Part shown: positions 6,866 to 14,500 of the stretch, piece after piece
Position numbering within the stretch: position 1 is the first letter of the stretch
Layout of the letters: every line of letters starts with the position of its first letter
Assembly: GCA_028277985.1 (NCBI GenBank)
Contig: JANQFG010000218.1
Location: 1-63,284 of the forward strand
Source of the DNA: a bacterium
Lineage (GTDB): Bacteria > Desulfobacterota > DSWW01
Direction: 5' to 3'
Length of the DNA stretch: 63,284 nt
The notes under the pieces: model-generated
What the model was told of the DNA's origin: nothing
Databases searched by the model: none
Seen by the model: the letters and a program-made list of their open reading frames with translations, nothing else
Position numbers and translations under genes: made by a program

Positions 6866-7003
6866 CTGAAGAAAACGGAGGACCCGCGAGGACCGGGTTG
6901 CGAGAGACTGTCGGGCCAGGATCGCTATCGGGTGCGTCAGGGAATCTACCGAATCATCTCCGAGATCCAGGACGACGTGCTCGTGGTCGCAGCGGTGAGA
7001 GTC
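6866..7003 (+). pseudogene. RelE/ParE-type toxin remnant without its N-terminus
   Basis: This open frame reads LKKTEDPRGPGCERLSG, then QDRYRVRQGIYRIISEIQDD and VLVVAAVRV. It matches the C-terminal two thirds of RelE-type toxins (conserved LxG-x-x-RYRVRxGxYRIIYEI and the final beta strand). The first helices and any start codon are missing: the frame emerges straight from the R' end of an attC-like site. A normal family tail after VRV (G-H-R) is also lost. It reads as the residue of a recombined or deleted cassette. No antitoxin gene accompanies it. Confidence 0.7.
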
Positions 7004-7025
7004 CGTTGTGATCCACATTTTTGTC

Positions 7026-7067
7026 TTGTCAGAACAAGGGAGATGCGGTATATTCTTACTGGTAAGA
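7026..7067 (+). promoter_or_regulatory. abrB-PIN promoter and operator
   Basis: TTGTCA (7026-7031), 17 bases, TATATT (7049-7054). It is followed by an inverted repeat TCTTAC-TG-GTAAGA (7054-7067) suited to binding by the AbrB-type antitoxin. GGAGGGAG follows before the ATG. Confidence 0.6.
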
Positions 7068-7089
7068 CACAAGAATCCTGGAGGGAGAA

Positions 7090-7353
7090 ATGGCTGGAGT
7101 AGCAACCACGAAGATGTCCTCGAAGGGCCAGGTCGTCATACCCGAGGCGATTCGAAAACGACTCGGATTGAAGCCGGGCTCGCAATTTGTCGTCGTAGGA
7201 GAGAAGGGCACAGTCATCCTCAAGGCGATCACGGCTCCATCGATGACCGAATTTGATGACTTGATTGCACAGGCACGGAAACAAGCGCGTGAGGCGGGCA
7301 TGAAACGGTCCGACATTCCCGCCGCGATCAGGAGAGTCAGAGGGCGTAAGTGA
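7090..7353 (+). CDS. AbrB-family antitoxin
   Basis: This 87-residue protein has TTKMSSKGQVVIPEAIRKRLGLKPGSQFVVV (about residues 6-36), the AbrB/SpoVT swapped hairpin. A helical arm (EFDDLIAQARKQAREAGM) follows and probably binds the PIN toxin downstream. The stop overlaps the GTG of the toxin (GTGA). The inverted repeat upstream is the likely autoregulatory site. Confidence 0.88.
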   Translation: MAGVATTKMSSKGQVVIPEAIRKRLGLKPGSQFVVVGEKGTVILKAITAPSMTEFDDLIAQARKQAREAGMKRSDIPAAIRRVRGRK

Positions 7354-7769
7354 GAGTTGTCCTCGACACCAACGTATTCATCTCAGCGGTGTTCTTCTCA
7401 GGTCCACCCTACAAGGTCCTTCAGGCATGGCGAGACGGGAGGCTTCAGATCGTCCTCTCCCCCGAGATTTTGGAAGAATACCAGCGAGTTGGTGTTGCTT
7501 TGGCCGAACTCTATCCGGGCGTGGAGTATGACCCGATCCTTGACTTGCTTACCGTTCAAGCTCAGTTGATTGCAGCCCCGGAGTTGCCGGAACCCGCATG
7601 CCTGGATCCGGACGACGACAAATTCCTGGCCTGTGCGTTGGCTGCAAGAACCAGGATCTTGATCAGCGGAGACAAGCATCTTCTGAAGATGAACGACTAT
7701 CGGGGTATTGAAGTTCTGCGGCCACGGGAATTCTTGAACCGTTACCTTCAAAAGGAATCCGAAAGCTAA
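7350..7769 (+). CDS. PIN-domain toxin (COG1569 type)
   Basis: This 139-residue protein begins VVLDTNVFISAVFF (catalytic Asp), with SPEILEEYQRV (conserved Glu) and CLDPDDDKFLACALAA plus ISGDKHLL (further acidic residues). This is the PIN subgroup annotated as putative toxin component of a TA system, a Mg2+-dependent ribonuclease. Its GTG start overlaps the abrB stop. The stop codon falls inside the next attC R'' box. Confidence 0.86.
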   Translation: MRVVLDTNVFISAVFFSGPPYKVLQAWRDGRLQIVLSPEILEEYQRVGVALAELYPGVEYDPILDLLTVQAQLIAAPELPEPACLDPDDDKFLACALAARTRILISGDKHLLKMNDYRGIEVLRPREFLNRYLQKESES

Positions 7770-7823
7770 CCAGTCGATGCAGCGGGCGCGGTTGGGGTGC
7801 GCTGTTGATCGTCATCGTTATCC
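7765..7823 (+). repeat. attC-like cassette recombination site
   Basis: GCTAAC (7765-7770, containing the toxin stop) and GTTATCC (7817-7823). Between them, GATGCAGCGGGCGC and GCGCTGTTGATC form imperfect arms. The length is 59 bp. Confidence 0.62.
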
Positions 7824-7853
7824 GCGGTTAATAGGAATATGGGTTGCTGCAAA

Positions 7854-8276
7854 ATGATACAAGTAAGATTTTCCAGAGGGCATTTGAACGAGAATCAGCA
7901 ACGATTGGTAACCGCTGGGTTTGAGATCCATACCAAAGAGAGTTCAGCCCCCTCTTTTCAGAAGGATCGAATTAACTGGTTGGTGTATGAAGAGAGTGAA
8001 CTCTTGGTTGGCGTTCTGACAGCTGATGTTCTATGGGATTGGATCTACATTGACGAACTCTGGGTGGACAAGAACTATCGTGGCAGAGGGATAGGGAAAG
8101 AACTGATGGACAAAGCAGAGCAATATGCGCTTTCTCAGGGCATGACAGGTCTCTGGCTTTGGACCCAGAGCTGGCAGGCAGCAGAGTTCTATGACCAACT
8201 GGGTTATAAAGAATTCACGCGATTTGTTGATTTCCCAAAAGGCCACCATAGAATTGGATTCAGAAAGCAGGTGTAG
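7854..8276 (+). CDS. GNAT N-acetyltransferase
   Basis: This 140-residue GNAT-fold protein has DWIYIDELWVDKNYRGRGIGKELMDKAEQYA (acetyl-CoA binding R-G-x-G-I-G at about residues 80-87), then LWLWTQSWQAAEFYDQLGYKEF. The substrate is unknown; members of this type are often cassette-borne. The ATG at 7854 matches homologous N-termini (MIxVRFS). An ATG five codons earlier has AGGA nearby and cannot be excluded. Confidence 0.82.
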   Translation: MIQVRFSRGHLNENQQRLVTAGFEIHTKESSAPSFQKDRINWLVYEESELLVGVLTADVLWDWIYIDELWVDKNYRGRGIGKELMDKAEQYALSQGMTGLWLWTQSWQAAEFYDQLGYKEFTRFVDFPKGHHRIGFRKQV

Positions 8277-8359
8277 CCTCTCAGATTCGGTCGTTTGTAT
8301 TCGTTGCTGAATCAACTGTAGGCGCAAAACATATCACAACATCTACGGATATTCAGATC

Positions 8360-8803
8360 ATGACAATAGCGCATCGAAAAAAACAGACTGCAATTCCCAC
8401 GAATCTGATTGCACCCTGTGGAATGAACTGCCGCCTCTGTTGGGGATTCATTCGAGAAAAGAATACATGTCCGGGATGTCTCAGGATCGATGGCAAAGAA
8501 AGTCAGAAATCCAAATATCGTGGCAAATGTAAAATAAGAAATTGCGATCAGATTGCCGGCGGCAAGATCAAGTATTGCTCTGATCGTTGTGACAGCTATC
8601 CCTGTGCCAGGTTGATACAATTGGACAAGCGATACAGAACAAAATATGGAATGAGTATGATCGACAATCTCCAAATGATAAAGGAATCGGGTATCAGGCA
8701 TTTCATTCTGAATGAAAAAGAGAAATGGGCCTGTCCCATATGTGGTGAAATGATCTGTGTGCATAAGCCAGCATGCCTATCTTGTGGGCATGAATGGCGC
8801 TGA
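8360..8803 (+). CDS. DUF3795 cysteine-rich protein
   Basis: This 147-residue protein has LIAPCGMNCRLCWGFIREKNTCPGC (about residues 17-41), the DUF3795 signature, and then more cysteines (CKIRNC, CSDRCDSYPC). It ends with a zinc-ribbon-like tail (CPICGEMICVHKPACLSCG). The tail is longer than the DUF3795 core, so this looks like a core plus zinc ribbon. The function is unknown; metal binding is likely. Confidence 0.78.
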   Translation: MTIAHRKKQTAIPTNLIAPCGMNCRLCWGFIREKNTCPGCLRIDGKESQKSKYRGKCKIRNCDQIAGGKIKYCSDRCDSYPCARLIQLDKRYRTKYGMSMIDNLQMIKESGIRHFILNEKEKWACPICGEMICVHKPACLSCGHEWR

Positions 8804-8811
8804 GACAAGAC

Positions 8812-8828
8812 AGCCCAACCGTTCGGCT
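8812..8828 (+). repeat. Collapsed attC-like site (R'' and R' fused)
   Basis: AGCCCAAC directly abuts CGTTCGGCT, giving a near-perfect palindrome with one mismatch, between DUF3795 and LysE. It looks like the outer boxes of an attC with the whole interior deleted. A chance palindrome is possible. Confidence 0.35.
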
Positions 8829-8843
8829 GTACGAGGATCGTAG

Positions 8844-9464
8844 ATGTTCGATATCCAGAACTATGGCACTTTCATAACGGCAGTCGTTCTCTTTCAGCTC
8901 TTTCCCGGCGCTGGAACCATCGCCATCCTGAATGCTACCGCCCGGAAAGGTCTAAGCGGCGGCATGAAGGCAGTCCTTGGGACCCTGTCGGGCGATTTCA
9001 CTTACATGCTTGCCGCAGTCCTGGGATTGTCCGCCATACTGGGCGCTCATGCGAGTATTCTCACGGTTGCGCAATGGATCGGTGTTGCTTATCTCTGCTG
9101 GATGGGCTGGAAACTCCTTCGCTCATCGCCGACCGCTCAGGCAATTCATCCGGCCTCGGTGCAACAAGGGTGGACCTTTTTCACGCAAGCTTTCGCAGTC
9201 AGCCTCACGAATCCTAAAGTCATCATGTTCTTCATGGCTTTCTTTCCGTTGTTTCTATGCGACGAGTCAACCCCAGTTACCCTTGTTGCGCTCATGGTCC
9301 ACGTCACTGCTCTCAGTTTTCTGATTCAGACGGGCCTCGTTCTTGTGGGGAACGCCGTGGCAAACCGTCTTTCTCGGTCTCGGTATGCGGCCTTGGTCGC
9401 CAGCCGTTTCGCCGGAGCAGCACTCATCGGTATTGGCGTGAAGTTGGCAATGAACAATCGCTGA
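8844..9464 (+). CDS. LysE/RhtB-family exporter
   Basis: This 206-residue membrane protein with about six hydrophobic segments has the LysE opening FQLFPGAGTIAILNATARKGLSGGMKAVLGTLSGD (about residues 18-53). It also has the second conserved stretch SLTNPKVIMFFMAFFP at about 119-134. Family members export amino acids and related small molecules across the inner membrane. The substrate cannot be told. It lies in the cassette-like region. Confidence 0.88.
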   Translation: MFDIQNYGTFITAVVLFQLFPGAGTIAILNATARKGLSGGMKAVLGTLSGDFTYMLAAVLGLSAILGAHASILTVAQWIGVAYLCWMGWKLLRSSPTAQAIHPASVQQGWTFFTQAFAVSLTNPKVIMFFMAFFPLFLCDESTPVTLVALMVHVTALSFLIQTGLVLVGNAVANRLSRSRYAALVASRFAGAALIGIGVKLAMNNR

Positions 9465-9545
9465 AACAACAGAACAATTGCGATAACCGGTCGCCGGTCT
9501 AGCCGCTGCTCGGTTCACCATGCCGTTCTCCGGAGCCAATGTGCC

Positions 9546-9983
9546 ATGGAAATCGCTGATCTGAAGGAACAAGATCTCGGATCACTGTCAGAACTGTTCA
9601 GCCAATTCTGGGGCGAGTCATCCGTGTTGGAAAGCATGGTGAAGACATTCGCACGCCTGTCAGATGACCCTGACTATGTACTGCTCGGGGCTAAACAGGA
9701 TGGTGTGCTTCTGGGTTTCTGCATGGGGGTCGTCTGCCGAACCCTTTACGGTGATTGCAGCCCGTTCATGGTAATCGAGGATTTCATTGTGGATGACAAA
9801 CACCGACGCGCAGGAATAGGCAGCGCATTAATGTCCACAGTCGAGCAACGGGCCGTGGATCGGGGTTGTTCCCAAGTGCTGTTCGTTACCGAGAACGACA
9901 GGAGAGACGCTCACGGTTTCTACGCGGCTCAAGGCTATTCTCCCGATACACACAAGGGCTTCAAGAAGAAGTTGAGCCCTTAG
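9546..9983 (+). CDS. GNAT N-acetyltransferase
   Basis: This 145-residue protein has FMVIEDFIVDDKHRRAGIGSALMSTVEQRA (acetyl-CoA site R-R-A-G-I-G at about residues 84-89). The end VTENDRRDAHGFYAAQGYSPDT is the usual GNAT fourth motif. The substrate is unknown. Spacers on both sides carry degenerate inverted repeats consistent with old cassette boundaries. Confidence 0.82.
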   Translation: MEIADLKEQDLGSLSELFSQFWGESSVLESMVKTFARLSDDPDYVLLGAKQDGVLLGFCMGVVCRTLYGDCSPFMVIEDFIVDDKHRRAGIGSALMSTVEQRAVDRGCSQVLFVTENDRRDAHGFYAAQGYSPDTHKGFKKKLSP

Positions 9984-10042
9984 CAATTGCTTCCAGCGGA
10001 CGCGGACGAGCGGTGCAGCTGGAGCATGTCGACAATTCACTT
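9977..10042 (+). repeat. Degenerate attC-like inverted repeat
   Basis: AATTGCTTCCAGC (from 9984) and GCTGGAGCATGTCGACAATT (to 10038) form imperfect complementary arms around a GC-rich core, directly after the GNAT stop. The 5' box CCCTTAGC resembles a mutated R''. Confidence 0.4.
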
Positions 10043-10063
10043 GAGAGCCTGAGGATATGTGTT

Positions 10064-10762
10064 ATGAATGAAACGGAAATCAAAGCACGCATTCTCTGTG
10101 TCTATGGAAATCCAAAGCAGGGAGGCTTTGTGCACGGCTGCGTTGGCCATATCGCAGACCATCTTGCGGAAAAGGGAGCCGAGATCGATCACCTACGATT
10201 GGGTGAATGCACCATGGGCGATTGCGTCGGATGTTTCACCTGTCTGCGGACCGGAAATTGCCCCATCAAGGACGACATGAACGAGATTATCGATCGTATT
10301 CGCTCTTGCGACGGTATTGTCACGGGCGCATCGGTTCGCAACGGATTCTTTCCGGCCATTTTCAAGCTGTTCTATGAGCGAATCACCTACATCCTGGGCT
10401 TTGGCCGTGAGCTTCGTGGCAAGTACATCCTGGCTGTCGGTGCTGTAGGCAAGGCCGGCGGCCGAAAACCGCTCGGAAGACTCCTCACTTTCCGTGAATT
10501 TCACACCTATGTGAGTGACTATCTCTTCTTTCGAACCGGAATACCGACAACTCTCACCACTGCAGACGTCGCGCCTGCTCTCGACAAAGCGGCTGACAAA
10601 TTCTATGAAGCGGTTACCGCAAGGAGACCGCTCCCGTGGCGCGTCAGGATGCTCGAACGAGTCGACAATTTCATAATGCGCAAGTTCTTGCTCGAGCGGA
10701 ATCCGGATCATGTTTACGACTATGTCATTTCTCGGTGGAAGGATCAGGGAATGATGCGATAG
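10064..10762 (+). CDS. NAD(P)H-dependent flavodoxin-fold oxidoreductase
   Basis: This 232-residue protein starts with the flavodoxin-like FMN-reductase pattern RILCVYGNPKQGGFVHGCVGHIADHL (about residues 8-33, FMN phosphate loop). GDCVGCFTCLRTGNCPIKDDMNEI (C-x-x-C-x-x-x-x-x-C) is typical of NADPH-dependent FMN reductases. It would transfer electrons from NAD(P)H to FMN and on to quinone-like or azo-type acceptors. The ATG at 10064 has GAGG upstream; the longer reading runs into the GNAT gene. Confidence 0.82.
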   Translation: MNETEIKARILCVYGNPKQGGFVHGCVGHIADHLAEKGAEIDHLRLGECTMGDCVGCFTCLRTGNCPIKDDMNEIIDRIRSCDGIVTGASVRNGFFPAIFKLFYERITYILGFGRELRGKYILAVGAVGKAGGRKPLGRLLTFREFHTYVSDYLFFRTGIPTTLTTADVAPALDKAADKFYEAVTARRPLPWRVRMLERVDNFIMRKFLLERNPDHVYDYVISRWKDQGMMR

Positions 10763-10838
10763 CCCCTTGCTCTCTGGGTACTGTGATGAATTGCAGAAAT
10801 GGCAAAACCATCACTATAACGAATATGAGGAGGTGGCA

Positions 10839-11267
10839 ATGATTCGAGGAATCAGGCTCAAATGCAAGGGAACACCCGCGATCCTGCTTTGTCTTTCCGT
10901 GTCTTTACTGTACAGCAATAAAGCGCTCGGCGGCGAAGTCGCCTCGATGCCCTCAATGCCTGGGCATTGGATAGTTACTTCCGATTTTCTAGTGCCGGCG
11001 GAGCAAGTTGAATCCATGAGCGGCAAACTTGGTGCGGGCCTCAGCAGTGTTCGAAACACGGTCTATGACGTAAACGGCAAACGCGTCCAGGTAAACGTAA
11101 TCATAACCCCGGATACTATGAATGCTGAAAAGTTGATGATCAAGCTCGAATCCATGAAGGCGAAGGAAGCTCTCCTGCGAAAAGGCCGGATTATCTACGA
11201 ATTTGTCGGGAAAAATGATGTCCTTCCTTTGATTGCAGAGGGGCGCAATCACCTGGATTCACAGTAG
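10839..11267 (+). CDS. Secreted protein of unknown function
   Basis: This 142-residue protein has a signal peptide (basic start, hydrophobic LLCLSVSLLY at about 16-25, cleavage likely near the GG at about 31). The mature part is a short alpha-beta protein (SDFLVPAEQVESMSGKLGAG, IITPDTMNAEKLMIKLESMKA). A strong GAGGAGGTGG site precedes the ATG at 10839. No family is recognised. It is probably periplasmic. Confidence 0.6.
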   Translation: MIRGIRLKCKGTPAILLCLSVSLLYSNKALGGEVASMPSMPGHWIVTSDFLVPAEQVESMSGKLGAGLSSVRNTVYDVNGKRVQVNVIITPDTMNAEKLMIKLESMKAKEALLRKGRIIYEFVGKNDVLPLIAEGRNHLDSQ

Positions 11268-11306
11268 AGAGAAACGGTGACCTTGGTCGTTCGCTGGGGG
11301 GATACA

Positions 11307-11861
11307 ATGGTGGATCTCGCAATTGACAAGAACACGCGTCTCCGTTCGGTGCGCATGAATGACGTTTCAGGGCTCTTCGCGCTTGTCGATTCGAATCGGT
11401 CGCATCTTCGCCAGTGGCTCAACTGGGTGGACGGCACCACATCAGAGGAGAGTATCCGCCAGTTCCTCAAATCTGCACGGGATCAAGATGCCGAGGGGCG
11501 AGGCCCTGTCTGCTGTATCGTGCATCGAAAGGCAATCGTGGGAATCTGTGGGTGTAAACCTATCGATATGCTGAACAGATCTGTAGAATTGGGATACTGG
11601 TTGGCCGCATCCGTCACCGGCGGTGGCATTATGACTCGATGCGTGAGGGCGCTGATCGACTACCTGTTCCGGGAATTCGATGTCAACAGAATCGAACTCC
11701 GCGCGGCCACTGGGAACAGTCGAAGCCGAGCCGTTGCCGAACGTCTTCCCTTCACCCACGAAGCAGATCTTCGGGAAGCCGAGTGGATCAACGATCGTTT
11801 CGTCGACCAGGCGGTATACTCGATACTCAGACATGAATGGAAGAGCGAAAGCGCACCGTAA
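11307..11861 (+). CDS. RimJ/RimL-like GNAT acetyltransferase
   Basis: This 184-residue protein with the ribosomal-protein acetyltransferase layout has LRSVRMNDVSGLFALVDSNR at the start, then HLRQWLNWVDG and the ELGYWLAASVTGGGIMTRCVRALIDYLF acetyl-CoA region. The central R/Q-x-x-G-x-G motif of RimJ types appears as SVTGGGIM, without the usual Gly-Lys/Arg-Gly, so cofactor binding may be atypical. The start was set at the ATG after GGGGGATA; a GTG 10 codons earlier is possible. Confidence 0.75.
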   Translation: MVDLAIDKNTRLRSVRMNDVSGLFALVDSNRSHLRQWLNWVDGTTSEESIRQFLKSARDQDAEGRGPVCCIVHRKAIVGICGCKPIDMLNRSVELGYWLAASVTGGGIMTRCVRALIDYLFREFDVNRIELRAATGNSRSRAVAERLPFTHEADLREAEWINDRFVDQAVYSILRHEWKSESAP

Positions 11862-11925
11862 GGGATAATGATAGAATAAAGGTCAGAGATTAGGTGAGCA
11901 GGTCTGGAATCAACTGAAACAGGAG

Positions 11926-12159
11926 ATGGAACCGATGGAAGGAACAAAACCGAGCAATGAGGACAAAGCAAGAATCGTCAAACAGATTGCTGATCTATCC
12001 AGATTACTCGGAATGATCCCAAGCGATGATACGATTGCGGTCAATGAGCCCGTGACCGAGAATTCCATGCAGCTATCGGAATGGTTTGGGGAAGCCAGAG
12101 ACTCGTTTCTGACATTGTCCGTTCTTCTTGACAAGTCATTGGATCTCAATCTCCAGTAG
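11926..12159 (+). CDS. Small protein of unknown function
   Basis: This encodes 77 residues, mostly helical and acidic (NEDKARIVKQIADLSRLLGMIPSDD), with ACAGGAG directly before the first ATG; an alternative ATG lies three codons in. No known domain. It follows the GNAT gene by 64 bases in the same direction. Confidence 0.45.
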   Translation: MEPMEGTKPSNEDKARIVKQIADLSRLLGMIPSDDTIAVNEPVTENSMQLSEWFGEARDSFLTLSVLLDKSLDLNLQ

Positions 12160-12271
12160 CCCCCCTGGTTGTGTTGTTCTTCATAGGGACGAACCACCTG
12201 TAGTGGCGAAGGGGACCTGCGATCAATCCATTCATCGTACCCTGCATGGATGGCAGGCCGGAAAGGATAAG

Positions 12272-13108
12272 ATGAAAGAAGACTGCCCGATCATTGATGC
12301 GTGGATGCAACATCCGAACCTGGAGTTCATCAATCATCCGATGTTTGCATCTCTGCGCAGGTGGATGGGGATTGAAAAGGTAACAGAAGAAATCCCGCTC
12401 GAGGCTACCATTGATGCAATGGATCAGGCGAACGTCAAGAAAGGGCTCATCTGCGCATGGTGGGGACCGCAGGGGCAATTGATTTCCAACGAAGAAGTAG
12501 CTGAAGCCGTTGCTCGCTATCCGGACAGGCTGACGGGGGTAGGATCCGTAGACTTGTATAGACCGATGGATGCGATCCGTACGCTCAGGCGGCTGGTGAA
12601 TGATTTCGGGTTTCGAGCCCTTCGAATTGTTCAATGGTTCTGGAATCTACCCCCAACGGACCGAAGGTACTACCCCCTGTTTGCTGAGTGTGTAGAACAA
12701 GGCATTCCTGTTTGTCTCCAGGTCGGCCACACGGGTCCCCTTTGTCCGTCTGAACCCGGACGTCCGATTCCCTACATCGACCAGGTTGCGATCGATTTCC
12801 CTGAATTGAAGATCGTCTGCGGCCATATCGGATATCCATGGACCACGGAAATGATTGCTGTAGCAACCAAACATGCCAATGTGTTCATAGATACCTCCGC
12901 ATACACAACCAGACGCTTTCCGCAAGAATTGGTTGAATTCATGAAGAGCAACGGCAAGGAAAAGGTGCTTTTCGGCACGAACTATCCAATGATAACCCCT
13001 GCCAAATGTTTGGAAGATCTGGCAGGCCTGGAGCTCGGAGAAAAAGAAAGAGACTTCTTTCTCTTTCGAAACGCCGAGCGAATATTCAATCTCGGAAACG
13101 AGTCATAG
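12272..13108 (+). CDS. Amidohydrolase-2 family protein (ACMSD-like fold)
   Basis: This 278-residue TIM-barrel protein of the amidohydrolase-2 group has VGSVDLYRPMDAIRTLRRL, then GIPVCLQVGHTGP, KIVCGHIGYPWTTEMIA (metal-ligand His) and VLFGTNYPMITPAKCLED. Members hydrolyse or decarboxylate small carboxylates. The N-terminal H-x-H metal motif is absent: the equivalent stretch reads IIDAWMQHP, so catalysis may use fewer metals or be altered. The ATG at 12272 follows GGAAAGGA. Confidence 0.78.
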   Translation: MKEDCPIIDAWMQHPNLEFINHPMFASLRRWMGIEKVTEEIPLEATIDAMDQANVKKGLICAWWGPQGQLISNEEVAEAVARYPDRLTGVGSVDLYRPMDAIRTLRRLVNDFGFRALRIVQWFWNLPPTDRRYYPLFAECVEQGIPVCLQVGHTGPLCPSEPGRPIPYIDQVAIDFPELKIVCGHIGYPWTTEMIAVATKHANVFIDTSAYTTRRFPQELVEFMKSNGKEKVLFGTNYPMITPAKCLEDLAGLELGEKERDFFLFRNAERIFNLGNES

Positions 13109-13190
13109 ACCAAGGTTCACGAGGGTTGTGGGGGCCGGGTCTTTCGTCTTCTGCTTGCCCTGGCCTTGGCAGTCAAACAAGGAGAGCAAT

Positions 13191-13688
13191 GTGTTATCTT
13201 CCGACCATCTGCTTTTCGCCTTGACGTTTCTCGCAATCCTCGGATGTGGACTGATGGCCGGCCTCTTCTTCGTCTTCTCGGTTGCCGTGATGAAGGCCTT
13301 CGCCCGCCTCCCTTCAGCCCAAGGAATCGCCGCTATGCAATCCATCAATGTGGCGATCGTCAATCCGGTCTTTCTAGCCGTCTTCTTCGGCACGGCAGCC
13401 GCTTGCACGCTCGTCATTGCCGCCTCGCTGTTGAGCGGGCGCGAATCAGGCGTCGTCTACTTGATTCTCGGAAGCATACTCTATATGGTTGGCACCTTTC
13501 TGGTAACGGTCGTGTTCAACGTGCCCAAGAACAACGCTCTGGCATCGGTATCGCCGGACGACCCCGACAGCTCCATTCTGTGGGCCAGTTACCTCGACAA
13601 ATGGACCGCCTGGAACCACGTCAGAACCATCTCGGCCTTTGCGGCGATGGCCTTGTTGATCCTGGGACTCTGTTGCGAGCGAACATAA
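13191..13688 (+). CDS. DUF1772 (anthrone-oxygenase-like) membrane protein
   Basis: This 165-residue protein with four hydrophobic segments has FSVAVMKAFARLPSAQGIAAMQSIN, NPVFLAVFFGTA, VVFNVPKNNAL and WNHVRTISAFAAMALLI. These are the hallmarks of the DUF1772/anthrone oxygenase family (conserved N-V-P-x-N and W-x-x-x-N-H-x-R). The biological role in bacteria is unclear. The GTG at 13191 has AAGGAGAG 4-5 bases ahead; upstream sequence does not look coding. Confidence 0.82.
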   Translation: MLSSDHLLFALTFLAILGCGLMAGLFFVFSVAVMKAFARLPSAQGIAAMQSINVAIVNPVFLAVFFGTAAACTLVIAASLLSGRESGVVYLILGSILYMVGTFLVTVVFNVPKNNALASVSPDDPDSSILWASYLDKWTAWNHVRTISAFAAMALLILGLCCERT

Positions 13689-13721
13689 CAGGAGAACCAC
13701 AGACCCCGGGGAGGCAATGGA

Positions 13722-14474
13722 ATGAAGGAATCTGATCTCTACCCGCCTCTGAAGCGGTTTCTGGAATCTCAGAATTATGAGGTAAAGGGGGAGGTTCAGG
13801 ACTGTGATGCCCTGGCCGTGCGCGGCGACGAACCTCCAGTAGTCGTGGAACTCAAACTGTCTTTCAATCTCGACCTGGTCCTTCAGGCTGTGGAGAGGCT
13901 CTCGCTGACTCCGAAGGTGTATATCGGTATTCCCGCGCAATGCAAGACCCTGAAGAGGCGACGCAGGCGCGTTATCAAGCTGCTCAGGATGCTCGGTTTG
14001 GGACTGCTGGCGATTGATCCGGTCCTCGAGACCGGCAGCGTAGAGGTACTTCTCGATCCAGGCGAGTACAGACCTCGCAAGTCGAAACACCGAAAGGAGC
14101 GTCTGCTGGGTGAGTTCATGAAGCGCGTAGGAGACCCGAACCTCGGCGGGACAGAGAAGAGAAAAGGCATCATGACCGTCTACCGACAACGAGCCCTGGC
14201 AATTGCCCGATTCCTGGAGGAGCAAGGCCCGACCAAGGCTGCACATATTGCCCGGACCCTTCGGGAACCGAAGGCCAGGGATATCGTGTACAGAAACGTG
14301 TATGGGTGGTTCGACAGGGTTTCCGTTGGCGTGTATGAGCTCTCGCCTCGAGGAAAACAGGAGATTCCCCTTTGGCTGAAAGAAGTAGAGGACACAATCG
14401 CTGGAAACCGGACAACCCGCCACAACACGTCCGCGCAATCGCCTGAGCGCAGGCATGCAAAAGCGCCCGGCTGA
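13722..14474 (+). CDS. DUF2161 protein, PD-(D/E)XK nuclease-like
   Basis: This 250-residue protein starts ESDLYPPLKRFLESQNYEVKGEVQDCDALAVRGDEPPVVVELKLSFN. The D-x(n)-E-x-K signature (D-A-L-A and V-V-E-L-K) is that of DUF2161 putative PD-(D/E)XK phosphodiesterases. A C-terminal winged-helix-like part follows (ALAIARFLEEQGPTKAAHIA). The last 20 residues are low complexity and are encoded inside an attC-like inverted repeat, suggesting that the reading frame was extended into a cassette boundary. The DNA target is unknown. Confidence 0.78.
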   Translation: MKESDLYPPLKRFLESQNYEVKGEVQDCDALAVRGDEPPVVVELKLSFNLDLVLQAVERLSLTPKVYIGIPAQCKTLKRRRRRVIKLLRMLGLGLLAIDPVLETGSVEVLLDPGEYRPRKSKHRKERLLGEFMKRVGDPNLGGTEKRKGIMTVYRQRALAIARFLEEQGPTKAAHIARTLREPKARDIVYRNVYGWFDRVSVGVYELSPRGKQEIPLWLKEVEDTIAGNRTTRHNTSAQSPERRHAKAPG

Positions 14475-14487
14475 ACCGGACGTTCGC
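14419..14487 (+). repeat. attC-like inverted repeat at the end of the DUF2161 gene
   Basis: ACGTCCG (14427-14433) and CGGACGT (14477-14483) are perfect complementary arms. The outer edges CACAAC and GTTCGC resemble R'' and R'. The DUF2161 stop lies inside. The interior is GC-rich and may form a stem. Confidence 0.4.
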
Positions 14488-14500
14488 TGAAACAAGAGAA

